A stretch of 64,000 bases of DNA from Mycobacterium intermedium (lineage in GTDB: Bacteria; Actinomycetota; Actinomycetes; Mycobacteriales; Mycobacteriaceae), in NCBI RefSeq assembly GCF_002086275.1, contig NZ_MVHT01000028.1:1-64000 (forward strand), given 5' to 3'. Of this stretch, positions 25,611 to 34,411 are shown piece after piece. Under the pieces are notes generated by a model, which did not search any database, was not told where the DNA came from, and saw only the letters and a list, made by a program, of their open reading frames with translations. The position numbers and the translations under genes were made by a program. Position 1 is the first letter of the stretch. Every line of letters begins with the position of its first letter.

Positions 25611-26849
25611 GACGCCCAGCAGTCGCACACTGCCCCACAGCGCCAGCACTGCCGCGACCAGTGCGGTGGGCACGGTGCACAGGCCGAGCCGGGTGTATTC
25701 GCCGACAGCGGGCTCGACGGCATGGCGGCGCAGCACGCGTCGCCACAGCAGGTTGGACAGCGAACCCACGTAGGTCAGATTCGGTCCGATGTTGACTCCG
25801 ATGAGGACGGCGAGCACCGCCGCCGGTCCGCTGGCCGCCACCAGCGGCACCAGCGCCAGCGTCGCGGGCAGGTTGTTGACCACATTGGCCAACACTGCCG
25901 CCAACGCCGCGATACCGAGCAGCGCCGGCAGGCTCGAACCGGTCGGCAATACGGTGGACATTCGGGTCGTCATCCCGTTCAGCATCACCGCCTGCACGAC
26001 AATGCCCAGCGCCAACACGAATATCAGGAACGGCAGGTTCACCGAGCGGACGATGTCACCCACTGAGGTGTGACCGCGTAACAGGCTTCGCACGGCCAAC
26101 ACCGATGCCCCGGCGAGCGCGGCCCAGGCCGGCGCCACATCCAGCGATTCAGCAATGACGAATCCGACGAGCGTAAGTGCCACAACCACCAGCACGAAGG
26201 CCTGTGGCTGCGGCACCGGTCCGGCCGACTCCGGATCGGGCGCCACCTGCAAATCGCGTGCGAAGAACCAGCGGAAGACCAAGTACACCGCGGCGATCGC
26301 CGATAGCCACGGCAACGTCATCAGCATCGTGAACTTGATGAACGAAAGATGCGCGCCGCGGTAGGCGAGCAGGTTGGTCAGGTTGGACACCGGCAGCAGC
26401 AGCGAGGCGCCATTGGCAAGGTGTGCGGTGGCATAGGCGTAGGGCCGCACCGGCGTTCGCAACCGGTGGACCATGGCCAGGACCACCGGCGTCAGCAACA
26501 CGACGGTGGCGTCCAGGCTGAGTGCCGCGGTGATGACGGCGGCGATGACGAACACCTGCCGGAGCAGACCGCGGGAACGCGCGCTGGCGTGCGCCATCGC
26601 CGCGCCGGCGGCCTGGAACAGGCCCTCGTCGTCGCACAGCTTGGCCAGCACCAACACCGCACCCAGGAACGCGACGACTCGTGTCAGGCCCGCCACCTGG
26701 GCCGCGGCCTGGTGCGGCGAGATCGCGCCGATCGCAATGAGAATGCCGGCGGCCGGTACCGCCGCAAGCGCCTCCGGCCATCCCCGGGGACGCGCAACCG
26801 CGAATCCCAGGACGACAACCAGCAATATGAGCGAGACGATCAGCGTCAA
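25608..26849 (-). CDS. arsB2: ArsB/NhaD-type anion transporter ArsB2
   Basis: A 413-residue polytopic membrane protein of the ion-transporter (ArsB/CitMHS) superfamily with about ten to twelve hydrophobic helices, for example the first 22 residues and the segment around ALSLDATVVLLTPVVLA, the family's signature helix. No ArsA or ArsR gene is next to it, so arsenite export is only the family label; the real substrate is unknown. It lies three bases after the metallo-beta-lactamase-fold gene, which itself overlaps pxpA, so the three form one transcription unit. Confidence 0.9.
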   Translation of the reverse strand: MTLIVSLILLVVVLGFAVARPRGWPEALAAVPAAGILIAIGAISPHQAAAQVAGLTRVVAFLGAVLVLAKLCDDEGLFQAAGAAMAHASARSRGLLRQVFVIAAVITAALSLDATVVLLTPVVLAMVHRLRTPVRPYAYATAHLANGASLLLPVSNLTNLLAYRGAHLSFIKFTMLMTLPWLSAIAAVYLVFRWFFARDLQVAPDPESAGPVPQPQAFVLVVVALTLVGFVIAESLDVAPAWAALAGASVLAVRSLLRGHTSVGDIVRSVNLPFLIFVLALGIVVQAVMLNGMTTRMSTVLPTGSSLPALLGIAALAAVLANVVNNLPATLALVPLVAASGPAAVLAVLIGVNIGPNLTYVGSLSNLLWRRVLRRHAVEPAVGEYTRLGLCTVPTALVAAVLALWGSVRLLGV

Positions 26850-26852
26850 GGC

Positions 26853-27773
26853 TTAGACCCAGGGATCCTCGCGTTGCCACACCGTCGGCAGCTGCACCTC
26901 GACACCGTCTGCGGCGGCCAGTTCGTCCAGGGTGCGGATGGACACATCCAAGTCGTCGGCCACATACGGGAAGGCCCGCAACGGTTTCGACAACGGGCGG
27001 AAGAAATCGTCCCAGTGGATGAGGACGACGCGGCGGGCGCCAACCGCGCGCACTACCTCGGTCCAGTAGTCCGCCAGGTAGGACCGCGGCTGCACACCCA
27101 GTTGGCCGACGCCGAGGTAGACCACCTCGGCGCGGTAACCGTCCAACGCGCCCGGCACGAATCCTGCGCTGCCCTGGATCAATACCCGCCGCCCCGAAGG
27201 GCCGTGGTGGATGAACGTCGACCACGCCTCGCCGCAGCGGTAGGCCGAGGCCTTCACCGGCGGCACCACCGGTTCGCTGATCACACCCGGAAACCGGTCG
27301 GGGGGGCAGTGGTGGGATGCGACCAGCGTTACCTCAAAGGGGCCCAACGTGATCCGCTCACCGGAGGTCGCCACCACCAGCCGCTCCTCGGGCAGCCCGT
27401 ACCCGCGGCCGATGTTGGCGGCCGACTCTCCGCCGACCAGTTGTGCGCCGGTGCGGTCGGCGACCAATGCCGAGTCCATCGCGTGGTCGATGTGCGTGTG
27501 TACCGGGATGACGGCCTCGAGCCGGGACACCTTGGCCCGGGCGAGGCAACCGTCCACCCGTGCGGGGGAGGGTGCGACCTTGGCGGCCGCGACCCGCGCC
27601 AGGCTGGGGCGGGAGAAGTAGCCGTCGGTCATCAGGGCCGACGACCCGTCGTCGAGCAGCAGGGTGGCCACGCCCATCCAGGTTGCCGACAGCGGCGCAT
27701 CGGCCGCGGCTGCGGGCACGTTGAACCGGTCCGCGTAGGCGGCAAGATCGGGTCGGCCCAGTTTCCGTCGCAT
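26853..27773 (-). CDS. Metallo-beta-lactamase-fold hydrolase (Rv3577-like)
   Basis: A 306-residue MBL-fold protein. The zinc-binding motif HTHIDH lies at residues 92-97, and a later His is in VASHHCPPD. It resembles UlaG/RomA-like phosphodiesterase or lactonase proteins more than true beta-lactamases. The substrate is unknown. The ATG overlaps the pxpA stop by one base and its stop is three bases before arsB2. Confidence 0.88.
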   Translation of the reverse strand: MRRKLGRPDLAAYADRFNVPAAAADAPLSATWMGVATLLLDDGSSALMTDGYFSRPSLARVAAAKVAPSPARVDGCLARAKVSRLEAVIPVHTHIDHAMDSALVADRTGAQLVGGESAANIGRGYGLPEERLVVATSGERITLGPFEVTLVASHHCPPDRFPGVISEPVVPPVKASAYRCGEAWSTFIHHGPSGRRVLIQGSAGFVPGALDGYRAEVVYLGVGQLGVQPRSYLADYWTEVVRAVGARRVVLIHWDDFFRPLSKPLRAFPYVADDLDVSIRTLDELAAADGVEVQLPTVWQREDPWV

Positions 27774-28531
27774 CAGCAGAAAGCCTTGATCTCGATGCCG
27801 GCTTTGGTCAGCCGATACCGCACGGCGTCGGCCATCTTCACGGCTCCAGGCGAATCACCGTGCACGCAAACCGATTCCGCGGTGACTGCAATCCGCGTGC
27901 CGTCCACCGCGGGCACCTCGCCGGTGGTCACCATGGCCAACACCCGCTCGGCGACCGCCGCAGGGTCGTACAACATCGCGTCGGGCCAGCGGCGCGAAAC
28001 CAGTTGTCCGTCCGGCCGATAGGCCCGGTCGGCGAATGCCTCCGGCACGGTACGCAGGCCTCGGTCGGCGGCCTCGTCGAACAACACCGAACCCGCCAGG
28101 CCCAGCACCGGCATCGTGGGGTCGACGAGCTTGACCGCTTCGGCGACGGCCGCCGCCTGCTCACGGTTGGTCACCACCGCGCTGTATAGCGCGCCGTGGG
28201 GTTTGACGTAGGACACCGAAGAACCGCCTGCCTGCGCGATCGCCTGCAACGCACCGATCTGATACACGACGTCGGCCAGCAGGTCCTCGCCGGTCACGTC
28301 GATGTACCGCCTGCCGAACCCGGCCAGGTCTCGGTAACTGACCTGCGCGCCGATCACCACTCCGCGCTCGGCGGCCGACCGGCATACCCGCAGCAGACCC
28401 GTCGGATCGCCGGCGTGGAAACCACATGCCACGTTGGCGCTGGTGACGATCCCGAGCATGGCGTCGTCGTCGCCGAGTCGCCACACGCCGAATCCTTCGC
28501 CCAGGTCGGCGTTGAGGTCGATGCAGGCCAC
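27773..28531 (-). CDS. pxpA: 5-oxoprolinase subunit A (LamB/YcsF family)
   Basis: PxpA is the hydrolytic subunit of the bacterial ATP-dependent 5-oxoprolinase that returns pyroglutamate to glutamate, usually with PxpB and PxpC. The 252-residue protein begins with the family hallmark IDLNADLGEGFG and has ANVACGFHAGDP and VKPHGALY. No pxpB or pxpC is present in the window, which is odd. It starts with GTG (28531) ten bases after the sensor lipoprotein stop and overlaps the MBL-fold gene by one base. Confidence 0.9.
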   Translation of the reverse strand: MACIDLNADLGEGFGVWRLGDDDAMLGIVTSANVACGFHAGDPTGLLRVCRSAAERGVVIGAQVSYRDLAGFGRRYIDVTGEDLLADVVYQIGALQAIAQAGGSSVSYVKPHGALYSAVVTNREQAAAVAEAVKLVDPTMPVLGLAGSVLFDEAADRGLRTVPEAFADRAYRPDGQLVSRRWPDAMLYDPAAVAERVLAMVTTGEVPAVDGTRIAVTAESVCVHGDSPGAVKMADAVRYRLTKAGIEIKAFC

Positions 28532-28541
28532 GGGACCCAGC

Positions 28542-29264
28542 TTATTGCGGCACCCTGGCGATCACCTGATCGAGGAGTTTGTTGACCGCCGCGGTGGTGT
28601 CCCTGCTGAGCAAGCAGACCCGAGCCTCGGTCAGCACGGTGTTCTGCACGGCCATCGCGTGCGTGCAGGCCCACCGCGGATCTTCCTCCTGGCGCAGCAA
28701 CACCGTGATGCGTGAGCCGCCGCCGGTGACCGCCCCGGTGTCCATGAAGCTGTGGTTTCCGTTCGACGAGTGGAAGCTGTACCGACGGTGGGCGCAGGTG
28801 TCCCACGCCTGACGCGCCCGCTGCAACAACGCGGCGGTGTCAGCGCCAGAGGCGAAGGACGTGACGACCTGCGTGACGTCGGCCTGGACCACGCCGGGGC
28901 TGCTGAACTGGTTGCCGCGCATGGCGACCCAGCCGCTGTTGGAGTAGACCGACGCGTCGGCGATCGAGCCGATCCCCACGCACGTCCGGTCGTCGATGAT
29001 GGTCGAGGCGTCCGCCGTGTTCACGATCGTCAGGACCGAGGCGACGTTCGTTCCACCGACCAGGTCCACCACCTGCTGGCTGGTCAGCAGCAGACCTTCG
29101 AGTTCGGTCGCCGAGACGACGTGCGACGACGACGGCGCGGTCGTGGTGGTGGGGGCGTGGCCCAGCGTCGCGGCCGGCAACGCGGTCCCCCCGACCGTGC
29201 TCGTGCACCCGGTGACGCAGGCGACCGCCAGGCAGGTCGCTGCGGTGGCGCGCCATGGGCTCAT
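28542..29264 (-). CDS. PknH-like sensor-domain lipoprotein, first of a tandem pair
   Basis: A 240-residue lipoprotein. The signal peptide ends in VTGC (Cys20), a Thr/Ser-rich linker follows, and then an extracellular domain of the type found at the C-terminus of the PknH kinase. Conserved Cys residues occur in DDRTCVGIG, WDTCAHRR, RWACTHAM and EARVCLLS, likely forming disulphides. The ligand is unknown. The frame is open far upstream, but the ATG at 29264 starts directly at the signal peptide. It lies 62 bases after the paralogous gene and ten bases before pxpA. Confidence 0.85.
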   Translation of the reverse strand: MSPWRATAATCLAVACVTGCTSTVGGTALPAATLGHAPTTTTAPSSSHVVSATELEGLLLTSQQVVDLVGGTNVASVLTIVNTADASTIIDDRTCVGIGSIADASVYSNSGWVAMRGNQFSSPGVVQADVTQVVTSFASGADTAALLQRARQAWDTCAHRRYSFHSSNGNHSFMDTGAVTGGGSRITVLLRQEEDPRWACTHAMAVQNTVLTEARVCLLSRDTTAAVNKLLDQVIARVPQ

Positions 29265-29326
29265 GTCGGGTGCTCGGTTCCTGGTCCTTGAAGTCCGTGA
29301 AGTCCTCGTAGCGGGTGCGGTGGGGT

Positions 29327-30040
29327 CTACAGCTTGGCAGCCTTGGTGACGATCTTGTCCACGATGTCGACGGCGACCCGGCCCGGGAGGCTGTAAGCGC
29401 AGGTGACGACGTCGATGGAGATGTTGTTGCGCACGGTCAGGGCGCGCTGGCAGGTCCATCCGTCGCCGCCCTCCTGGACCTGCGACGTGGTCAGCGTGCC
29501 GTTGTCGTTGCTGACTCCGGCCACCGTCCAAACGGTGTCGGGCTGATTCGGGTTGGCGTCGCGGAACCGCCGGTTCGAGCAGGCGTTCCAGCTCTTCACC
29601 TGGTCGTTGAAGAACTTGTTGGAATCCCGGGCGGTCGGGAAGGCCACGATGGCTTGAATTGCGTAGTGTTTGCGCCTTTTGGAGTCGTCGACGCTGTCGT
29701 CGAGTCGTTGTCCGCGCACCGCGGTCCACCCGGTGCCGTTGTACACCGCGCTCTGTGCGGGACCGTCCACCGCCAGGCAGTCCTTGTCGGTGATGCTCTT
29801 GCTCCAGTCCCACATCACCTTGGCGTTGAACCACACCTTCATCGACGTGGCGCCCAACTCGCGGTTGATCTCGGCGCTGTCCAGCAGCAGCCCTTCCAGG
29901 TCGTCGACCGATATCGGGGTCTGGTTGAACGGACCGGACTTGTCGGCGGCCACCGCATTTCCGTCGACGACGTTGGTACAGCCGACAGCGAAGGCACTCA
30001 CCCCCGCCACCGTGGCGAGCGTGACGAGATGCTTGCGCAC
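29327..30040 (-). CDS. lppH: PknH-like sensor-domain lipoprotein LppH
   Basis: A 237-residue lipoprotein with lipobox AVGC (Cys21) and one PknH_C-type sensor domain with Cys residues at DKDCLAVD, WNACSNRR, GWTCQRAL and VVTCAYSL. It is a paralogue of the downstream gene. The GTG at 30040 follows an excellent AAAGGGGG site and gives the length I remember for LppH (Rv3576); an in-frame ATG 45 bases upstream lies before that site and is less likely. The domain is thought to sense extracytoplasmic ligands. Confidence 0.85.
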   Translation of the reverse strand: MRKHLVTLATVAGVSAFAVGCTNVVDGNAVAADKSGPFNQTPISVDDLEGLLLDSAEINRELGATSMKVWFNAKVMWDWSKSITDKDCLAVDGPAQSAVYNGTGWTAVRGQRLDDSVDDSKRRKHYAIQAIVAFPTARDSNKFFNDQVKSWNACSNRRFRDANPNQPDTVWTVAGVSNDNGTLTTSQVQEGGDGWTCQRALTVRNNISIDVVTCAYSLPGRVAVDIVDKIVTKAAKL

Positions 30041-30081
30041 TTGCTTTCCCCCTTTGTGAGTTTGACCAGCATAAACGGGCA

Positions 30082-30930
30082 TCAACGTCGCCGACCCAGC
30101 AAATAGCAGAACAGGTAGATCACAAACGAGATACCGGCCACGAACACCGAGACCGGCACGCCGGGCGCCAGGGACAGCACGAGACCGCCGACGGCGGCCA
30201 CCTCAGCGAATGCGACCGAGGTGAGGATGGCTGCGGTGGGCGCGGCGACTAGGCGCGCGGCCGCGGCCGCCGGCGTGATCAGCAGCGACATCACCAGCAG
30301 CGCCCCGACGATCTGGACGGCCTGGGCCGCCACCACCCCTACCAACGCGGCGAACACGATGCCCAGGGCGCGTACCGGCACCCCCCGGGCGGCCGCCACC
30401 TCCGGGTCGACGGTGGCGAACAGCAGCGGCCGATAGCAGATCGCCAGCACGGCGGTCACGAGCGCACAGACCACCCCGAGCATGGCCAGCCCGGAATAGC
30501 CCACCCCGACGATCTGACCGGTGAGCAGCGCGAAGCTGGTTGCGGTCCGGCCGGGGTACAGATGGATGAACAACACCGCCAACCCGAGGCCGAACGCCAG
30601 CACCACGCCGATCACCGAGTCGCGCTCCCGGGCCCGCTGGCCGAGCAGGCCGAATAACGCCGCCGCCAATGCGCTGCCCACCAGCGCGCCCGCGCCCACC
30701 TGAAACCCGGCCAACAGGGCGAATGCGGCTCCGGTGAGCGACAGCTCGCTGGAACCGTGTACGGCGAACGACATTTGCCGCATCACGATGAACGGCCCGA
30801 TCAGCCCGGCCACCAACCCCAGCAGCGCCGCGGCTACCAGTGCCTGCTGGACGAAGTCGTGCCGGAGCAGGTGCGCGGTGAGCTCGAACGCGAACAGGTT
30901 GTGCAGCACCTCGGAGAGGCGTTCGTTCAC
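30082..30930 (-). CDS. Zinc/manganese ABC transporter permease (ABC-3 family)
   Basis: A 282-residue integral membrane protein with seven to nine helices and the ABC-3/ZnuB look, including the MSLLITPAAAAARL segment used to contact the ATPase. It is the last gene of the importer unit. GTG 30930 overlaps the stop of the ATPase gene (GTGA). Zinc is preferred over manganese because of the operator type found upstream of the unit. Confidence 0.92.
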   Translation of the reverse strand: MNERLSEVLHNLFAFELTAHLLRHDFVQQALVAAALLGLVAGLIGPFIVMRQMSFAVHGSSELSLTGAAFALLAGFQVGAGALVGSALAAALFGLLGQRARERDSVIGVVLAFGLGLAVLFIHLYPGRTATSFALLTGQIVGVGYSGLAMLGVVCALVTAVLAICYRPLLFATVDPEVAAARGVPVRALGIVFAALVGVVAAQAVQIVGALLVMSLLITPAAAAARLVAAPTAAILTSVAFAEVAAVGGLVLSLAPGVPVSVFVAGISFVIYLFCYLLGRRR

Positions 30931-31739
30931 GGGGCCTCACCCATCGTTACCCATGGTTGCCCATGCTTGCCCATGCTGTTGCCGGCCGCCTCGCCGACGA
31001 TGACGTAGTGGCCTTTGACCTGTACCACTTGGATGTCGGCCCGGTAGAGCGCCGACAGCGTCTCGGTGGTCATCACCTGCTCGACGGTGCCGATCTCGAA
31101 CCTGCCGTCGACCAGGTAGAGCACCCGGTCCACGTACTGCAGGATCGGGTGGATCTCGTGGGTCACGACGATGACGGCGGTGCCGGCTTCCCGTCGGCGA
31201 CGGTCGATCAGCGCCGCGATCAGGCGGGCGTGCGCCGGATCCAACGTCAGCAGGGGTTCGTCGCACAGCATCAGGGTCGGGTCGCTGGCCAGTGCCTGGG
31301 CGATGCGTATCCGTTGCAGTTCCCCGCCGGACATCAGGCCCACCCGGACGTCGGCCAGCTGCTCGCCGTTGACCTGTCGCAGCGCCTGCCGCACGGCTTC
31401 GCGGCGGCGGGCCCGCCCGCTGAAGCGCAGCGGTGCGACGCCCCAGCGATGCCCGTCGGCACCGAGGGCGACCAGGTCGCGCCCGCGCAACATCACCTCG
31501 CGATCAATCGGATGGTGTTGCGGCACATAGCCGATGCGTGCGCCGTCCACCGAGAAGGTGCCGGCGTCCAGCGCCAGTTGGCCGAGCAGCACCTTGAGCA
31601 GTGACGTCTTTCCGGTGCCGTTGGGGCCCAAGACCGCGATGAACTCGCCCGGCGCCACCGACAGGTTCAAGTGGTCCCAGAGCACGCGCTCACCGAACGC
31701 GAGCCGTGCGCCGGTCAGCTCCACCACGTGGTGGGTCAT
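30927..31739 (-). CDS. Zinc/manganese ABC transporter ATP-binding protein
   Basis: A 270-residue ABC ATPase with Walker A GPNGTGKTS near residue 38, signature LMSGGELQRI near residue 140, Walker B LMLCDEPLL and the switch His in VVTHEIH. It powers metal uptake with the permease that overlaps its 3' end and the binding lipoprotein encoded 13 bases upstream. The C-terminal end contains a short near-repeat of WATMG/WVTMG type at DNA level (bases 30944-30975). Confidence 0.94.
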   Translation of the reverse strand: MTHHVVELTGARLAFGERVLWDHLNLSVAPGEFIAVLGPNGTGKTSLLKVLLGQLALDAGTFSVDGARIGYVPQHHPIDREVMLRGRDLVALGADGHRWGVAPLRFSGRARRREAVRQALRQVNGEQLADVRVGLMSGGELQRIRIAQALASDPTLMLCDEPLLTLDPAHARLIAALIDRRRREAGTAVIVVTHEIHPILQYVDRVLYLVDGRFEIGTVEQVMTTETLSALYRADIQVVQVKGHYVIVGEAAGNSMGKHGQPWVTMGEAP

Positions 31740-31752
31740 GGACGCCTGCGGC

Positions 31753-32640
31753 TCAGCCGGCCGACCGCAGCGCGGCCGTCAGCTGGTCGACGGTGTTGCG
31801 TTGCCAGGTCAGGTAGTCGATGCCGGCGGGCAGGGTCTCGGTCACTTCCGTCACCGGCACCCCAGCGCGGTGGGCGGCGTCCTGCAGTCCGTGGATCGCG
31901 GCGTTCGAGGTCTGGGGGTTGACCAGCAACGCCGCGACTTCGCGGCGGTCGATCAGGTCCAGCACCGATGCCATGTCGGCGGGGGACGGGTCGCTGTCGT
32001 GCGCGGTGGCCGTCGTGAAGGATGACGGGGTTCGGTTGACCAGCCCGGCCGCCGCCAGCAGGTAGTTGACGACGGGCTCGGTCGCGATCACCCCGGTGTC
32101 GGGATGGGCGGTGGCAATGGCGCGTTCGGAAGTCGCGATCGCGTCGGCGCCACGACCGAATTCGGCGGCGTTGGCCCGGTAGTCCGCGCCGTTGCCAGGA
32201 TCGATGGTCGCCAGCCGGTCGGCGATCGTGGCGGCCACCTCCTTGGCGACGCCCAGGTTGTAGAACACGTGCTCGTCGGGTGCTCCGGCCTGCGGTCCCA
32301 GCAGCGAGAACGCGTCGACGGCCTGGATGCCGGGGTGGCCCGCCAGCACCCGGTCGACCCAGGGGTCGTAGCCGCCGCCGTTGTACACCACCAGGTCGGC
32401 GTCCGCGATCGCCGCGACGTCCGCCGCGCTGACCTGATAGGCGTGTGGATCGGCGTCGGCGCCGGTGAGGATGGATTTGACGCTCACGTGCCCGCCGGCG
32501 ACGGCGCGCGCCACGCTGCCCCACACGTCGGTGGACGCCACCAAGACGGCCGCTCCGGGATGCGAGCTTGCGCCCGTAGACCCACCCCAGCCGCACGCCG
32601 TCAGGAACCCGACGCACAGCAGGCAGACAAGGGTACGCAC
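31753..32640 (-). CDS. Metal-binding lipoprotein of a ZnuA-type ABC importer
   Basis: A 295-residue cluster A-I solute-binding protein. A lipobox (LTAC, Cys16) is followed by two lobes with metal-ligand His residues in DPHAY (His66) and DEHVFYN, and an acidic ligand expected in the C-terminal lobe. A His-rich loop, common in zinc-specific ZnuA, is missing. The GTG start (32640) lies only six bases downstream of a clear -10 element, so the transcript is probably leaderless. It is the first gene of the importer operon. Confidence 0.92.
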   Translation of the reverse strand: MRTLVCLLCVGFLTACGWGGSTGASSHPGAAVLVASTDVWGSVARAVAGGHVSVKSILTGADADPHAYQVSAADVAAIADADLVVYNGGGYDPWVDRVLAGHPGIQAVDAFSLLGPQAGAPDEHVFYNLGVAKEVAATIADRLATIDPGNGADYRANAAEFGRGADAIATSERAIATAHPDTGVIATEPVVNYLLAAAGLVNRTPSSFTTATAHDSDPSPADMASVLDLIDRREVAALLVNPQTSNAAIHGLQDAAHRAGVPVTEVTETLPAGIDYLTWQRNTVDQLTAALRSAG

Positions 32641-32646
32641 CGGCCA

Positions 32647-32670
32647 ATATTAATGAAAATGGTTTCCATT
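32647..32670 (-). promoter_or_regulatory. Zur-type operator overlapping the promoter of the metal importer
   Basis: On the plus strand 32652-32670 reads AATGAAAATGGTTTCCATT, a 19-base imperfect palindrome of the kind bound by zinc uptake regulators (Zur/FurB) in mycobacteria. On the minus strand TAATAT (32652-32647) is a near-perfect -10 element six bases before the GTG. The operator therefore covers or abuts the -10, so a bound repressor would block polymerase. This predicts repression when zinc is plentiful. Confidence 0.7.
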
Positions 32671-32729
32671 AGAAAATCGGGCGAGGCATCGCGTGCCCTG
32701 CACGTGGAGCCGTTGTAGCCTCACGGAGC

Positions 32730-33809
32730 GTGAGTCCGACACCGCGGAGGCATACGACGTTGGCGTCGCTGGCCGCCGAGCTCAAGGTGTCGCGCACCAC
32801 CATCTCAAATGCGTTCAACCGCCCGGACCAGCTTTCCCCCGAGCTGCGGGAGCGGGTGCTCGAGACTGCGAAGCGGATGGGCTACGCGGGTCCCGATCCG
32901 GTGGCGCGATCGTTGCGTACCCGCAAGGCAGGTGCAGTCGGACTGGTGATGACCGAGGCGCTGACGTATTCGTTCAGCGACCCGGCGGCACGGGATTTCG
33001 TTGCGGGAGTGGCGCAGTCGTGTGAGGAGCAGGGCCAGGGGCTGCTGCTGGTCGCGGTGGGCCCGAGCCGCAGTCTGGAGGACGGCAAGGCGGCGGTGCT
33101 CGCCGCCGGGGTCGACGGGTTCGTGGTCTATTCGGTGTGCGACGACGACCCTTACCTCGAGGCGGTGTTGCAGCGCCGGCTTCCGGTGGTGGTGGTGGAC
33201 CAGCCCAAGGACCTGCCGGGAGTGTCCCGGGTGGGCATCGACGATCGGGCCGCGATGCGCGGGATCGCCGAGTACGTGCTCGGTTTGGGGCACCGCGAGA
33301 TCGGTCTGCTGACCATGCGGCTGGGCCGGGACCGCCGACAGGACCTCGTCGACGCCGAACGGCTGCAATCACCCACGTTCGACGTGCAGCGCGAACGGAT
33401 CAAGGGGGTTTGGGAGGCGATGACGGCGGCCGGCGTCGACCCGGGTTCGCTGACCGTGGTGGAAAGCTACGAGCACCTCCCGACGTCGGGCGGAGACGCC
33501 GCCAAGGTGGCGCTGGAGGCCAATCCGCGCATCACCGCGCTGATGTGCACCGCCGACATACTGGCCTTGTCGGCCATGGATTACCTACGGGCACATGGCA
33601 TCTACGTGCCCGGCCAGCTGACCGTCACCGGGTTCGACGGCGTGCCGGAAGCACTCAACCGCGGGCTGACGACGGTGGCGCAGCCGAGCCTGCAAAAGGG
33701 ACGCCGCGCGGGCGAGTTGGTGCAACGCCCACCGCGGTCCGGGCTGCCCGTGGTCGAACTGCTGGACACCGAGCTGATCCGGGGCCGCACCTCCGGCCCT
33801 CCGGCTTAA
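32730..33809 (+). CDS. LacI-family transcriptional regulator (Rv3575c-like)
   Basis: A 359-residue LacI/GalR protein. The N-terminal helix-turn-helix (LASLAAELKVSRTTISNAFN, about residues 11-30) is followed by a hinge and a periplasmic-binding-protein-like sensor domain. The effector and targets are unknown. It starts with GTG and is divergent from the metal importer, with the Zur-type operator between. Its stop codon overlaps the kstR stop on the other strand. Confidence 0.92.
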   Translation: MSPTPRRHTTLASLAAELKVSRTTISNAFNRPDQLSPELRERVLETAKRMGYAGPDPVARSLRTRKAGAVGLVMTEALTYSFSDPAARDFVAGVAQSCEEQGQGLLLVAVGPSRSLEDGKAAVLAAGVDGFVVYSVCDDDPYLEAVLQRRLPVVVVDQPKDLPGVSRVGIDDRAAMRGIAEYVLGLGHREIGLLTMRLGRDRRQDLVDAERLQSPTFDVQRERIKGVWEAMTAAGVDPGSLTVVESYEHLPTSGGDAAKVALEANPRITALMCTADILALSAMDYLRAHGIYVPGQLTVTGFDGVPEALNRGLTTVAQPSLQKGRRAGELVQRPPRSGLPVVELLDTELIRGRTSGPPA

Positions 33810-34411
33810 CCCGCGCTGCCCTCGTGGTCGCCGATCAGCAGTCGCACGGCCAGGTCCAGTCGCTTGCTCACGTCGGTGGCCGAGGCCCGCCGGGTAAGCC
33901 ACGCGAGCAGGTTGGACAACCACACGTCCGAGATCACCCGGGCGATGTGGTACTGGTCCTCGGTCGGTTCGCCGTCGCTCATCGCCCGCGCAAACATGCT
34001 GTCGATCAGCTTCTCGACTTGGTCGACCTCACTGGCCGCCGATGCGTCGGCGAACACGTAGGCGCGCGTCATGGCCTCGGTGAGCAGTGGATTTCGCTGC
34101 ATCGCGCGGTTGAGCTTGCCGACCATGTAGCTCAGCCGCTGGTACGGGGTTCCGCCGGCCACCGCCGAGCGGTCGGTCTTGGCGTCGATCCGGCTGAATT
34201 CCCGGCCCAGTGCCGAGACCAGCAGATGCACCTTCGACGGGAAGTACCGGTACAGGGTGCCGACGGCGACGTCGGCGCGGTCGGCGACAGCCCGCATCTG
34301 GACCGCCTCGTAACCGCCTTTGGAGGCGATGGCCATGGTCGCGTCCAGGATGCGCTTGCGGCGCTCCCGCTGCGCTTCGGAACCGAGTTCAGACTCGGCC
34401 AGTACCGCCAT
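33806..34411 (-). CDS. kstR: TetR-family repressor of cholesterol catabolism KstR
   Basis: KstR represses the upper sterol-degradation regulon and is released by steroid-CoA thioesters. The 201-residue protein has the TetR helix-turn-helix (MRAVADRADVAVGTLYRYFP, about residues 38-57) and a ligand domain. The ATG at 34411 begins MAVLAESELG as in known KstR; an in-frame ATG at 34444 would add 11 residues. A KstR box lies in the divergent spacer to fadE34, so it probably controls itself. Confidence 0.96.
   Translation of the reverse strand: MAVLAESELGSEAQRERRKRILDATMAIASKGGYEAVQMRAVADRADVAVGTLYRYFPSKVHLLVSALGREFSRIDAKTDRSAVAGGTPYQRLSYMVGKLNRAMQRNPLLTEAMTRAYVFADASAASEVDQVEKLIDSMFARAMSDGEPTEDQYHIARVISDVWLSNLLAWLTRRASATDVSKRLDLAVRLLIGDHEGSAG

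Noticed and set aside
26349-28022. A 557-codon plus-strand open frame
   Set aside because: It is antisense across arsB2, the MBL-fold gene and pxpA, all of which have clear family signatures on the minus strand.
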